From positions 17,557-81,556 of the forward strand of contig JAEYXD010000058.1 in NCBI GenBank assembly GCA_023428645.1: 64,000 bases of DNA, given 5' to 3'. This stretch comes from Pseudomonadota bacterium (GTDB lineage: Bacteria > Pseudomonadota > Gammaproteobacteria > Steroidobacterales > Steroidobacteraceae). Shown here in pieces: positions 63,366 to 64,000 of this stretch; the stretch's first letter is position 1; every line of letters begins with the position of its first letter. A program made the translations under genes and the position numbers. Under the pieces are notes generated by a model that searched no databases, was not told the DNA's origin, and saw only the letters and a list, made by a program, of their open reading frames with translations.

Positions 63366-63396
63366 CCAACGCGGGCCGCGCTCCGTGTGGCGTTGG
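63366..63396. terminator. Inverted repeat CCAACGC/GCGTTGG after dnaE
   Basis: Arms at 63366-63372 and 63390-63396 enclose a 17-base loop, 21 bases after the dnaE stop on the minus strand. It may be the dnaE terminator; the loop is large and no T-run is seen. Confidence 0.4.
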
Positions 63397-63417
63397 CGAT
63401 CGGCATGTTAGCCGAAA

Positions 63418-64000
63418 TCAGCCCTCGAACCGCGGCGCGTACACTACACGCACACCATCATTACCGACGAGTTGTGACAAGCGTTCGGTCAGCTCGCGCG
63501 TCGGCTTTACACACCACTCTTCCGACAACACGAGATCGGCTCGCGCTGCAGAATTGTGATAGCGAATGCCGATCGCGCATTGGCCGCCGCGAAAGGGACG
63601 CAACGTCTGTTCGAGCGTCTTCGCGAACGACTGGCTCGCATCCTTCGGCCACCGGATCAGCAGTCGGCGCGCGTTCTGCTCGCGCGCCTGGTCGATGTCG
63701 ATGACGCGCTTCGCCTGCAGCCGCCACCCCTCGATGAACTCGTCGAAGCGCAACGATCCCTCGACGATCAGGATCGCGCTCTTCGCGATCTGCGCGCGGT
63801 ACTGTTGATAGGTTTCCTCGAACATCGACGCTTCGAGACGGCCGCTGCGATCGTCGAGCGTGAAGATGATGCGACTGCCGCGCTTGCCGACGTCGAACAC
63901 CATGCCGGCGACCGTCGCTGGCTTGCCTTTGAACTGGAACCCGCCCTCACCTTGTGAGACCGGCCGGTCGCCCGTCACGTCCACGATGCGCCCGCTCACG
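63418..64000 (-). CDS. dnaE: DNA polymerase III alpha subunit DnaE (C-terminal part, truncated by window)
   Basis: The last 193 or so residues of the replicative polymerase; the rest lies beyond base 64000. The visible part is the OB-fold and tau-binding region: ATVAGMVFDVGKRGSRIIFT, then GRLEASMFEETYQQY and the ILIVEGSLRFDEF stretch, ending YAPRFEG. No catalytic residues are in view. In many gammaproteobacteria accA follows directly; here 10.5 kb of other genes intervene. Confidence 0.94.
   Translation of the reverse strand, partial: VSGRIVDVTGDRPVSQGEGGFQFKGKPATVAGMVFDVGKRGSRIIFTLDDRSGRLEASMFEETYQQYRAQIAKSAILIVEGSLRFDEFIEGWRLQAKRVIDIDQAREQNARRLLIRWPKDASQSFAKTLEQTLRPFRGGQCAIGIRYHNSAARADLVLSEEWCVKPTRELTERLSQLVGNDGVRVVYAPRFEG

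Noticed and set aside
52938..63417. Accessory block as a prophage, integrative element or defence island
   Set aside because: No integrase, recombinase, tRNA, flanking direct repeats, toxin-antitoxin or nuclease-helicase combination; gene types are ordinary.

Overview
The window is a GC-rich (roughly two thirds G+C by eye), densely coding bacterial chromosome segment with LPS and outer-membrane biogenesis genes (msbA, lpxK, kdsA, lolCDE) and an rpoE-rseA-rseB module. Gene content and order fit a gammaproteobacterium. The mix (mfd-csiV, recJ next to a COG4255 gene, prfB-lysS, a DUF1674 gene with sdhCDAB, no rpoS after nlpD) suggests the Xanthomonadales/Nevskiales/Steroidobacterales side of the class; the exact taxon is inference. 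I see no rRNA, tRNA, CRISPR array, transposase, integrase or prophage gene.

Layout. 1-10.3 kb: on the minus strand comEC, exbB, exbD, msbA, lpxK and a Trm112-family gene (cell envelope, DNA uptake), then a plus-strand DUF2062 gene and the lipoprotein-release operon lolC-lolE-lolD. 10.3-15 kb, plus strand: a BamE/OmlA-like small secreted protein, mfd and csiV. 15-20.9 kb, minus strand: a PAS/LOV-like plus degenerate GGDEF protein, nagZ, a CYTH protein, rlmD, a PolB-like exonuclease, acpS and pdxJ. 21-29.1 kb: recO, era, rnc, a DUF4845 gene, lepB, lepA, a small glutaredoxin-like gene, rseB, rseA and rpoE, the last behind a recognisable sigma-E-type promoter. 29.3-33.7 kb: DUF1674-sdhC-sdhD-sdhA-sdhB-sdhE-ygfX, i.e. 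succinate dehydrogenase with two assembly factors, divergent from ygfZ. 34.8-40.6 kb: lysS, prfB (with the programmed +1 frameshift), recJ, a COG4255 gene and a Mth938-like gene. 41-52.9 kb: the conserved block nlpD, pcm, surE, (smr on the plus strand), truD, ispF, ispD, ftsB, eno, kdsA, pyrG, tilS, accA. 53-63.4 kb: a more variable block lying between accA and dnaE, which are neighbours in many gammaproteobacteria. It holds an orphan ParB-like protein, a DUF883 protein, a membrane protein paired with a secreted spermidine-synthase-like protein, two unknown small genes, an MHS transporter, a serine hydrolase, a SUI1/YciH factor, a YceI protein and two tandem paralogous MFS exporters. The window ends inside dnaE.

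Many genes are translationally coupled by ATGA/GTGA overlaps (msbA-lpxK, exbB-exbD, lolE-lolD, sdhC-sdhD-sdhA, rnc-era, ispF-truD, surE-pcm, kdsA-eno). Six copies of a palindromic C/G-rich intergenic element with a GGCTTCA-type edge are scattered through the window, mostly directly after stop codons; two supply the last codons of RecO and IspD. The most unusual items are the LOV-like/GGDEF protein lacking both photochemical and catalytic signatures, the split membrane/secreted spermidine-synthase-like pair, the orphan ParB with a very basic tail, and the repeat family. I did not find a clearly new multi-gene defence or metabolic system.
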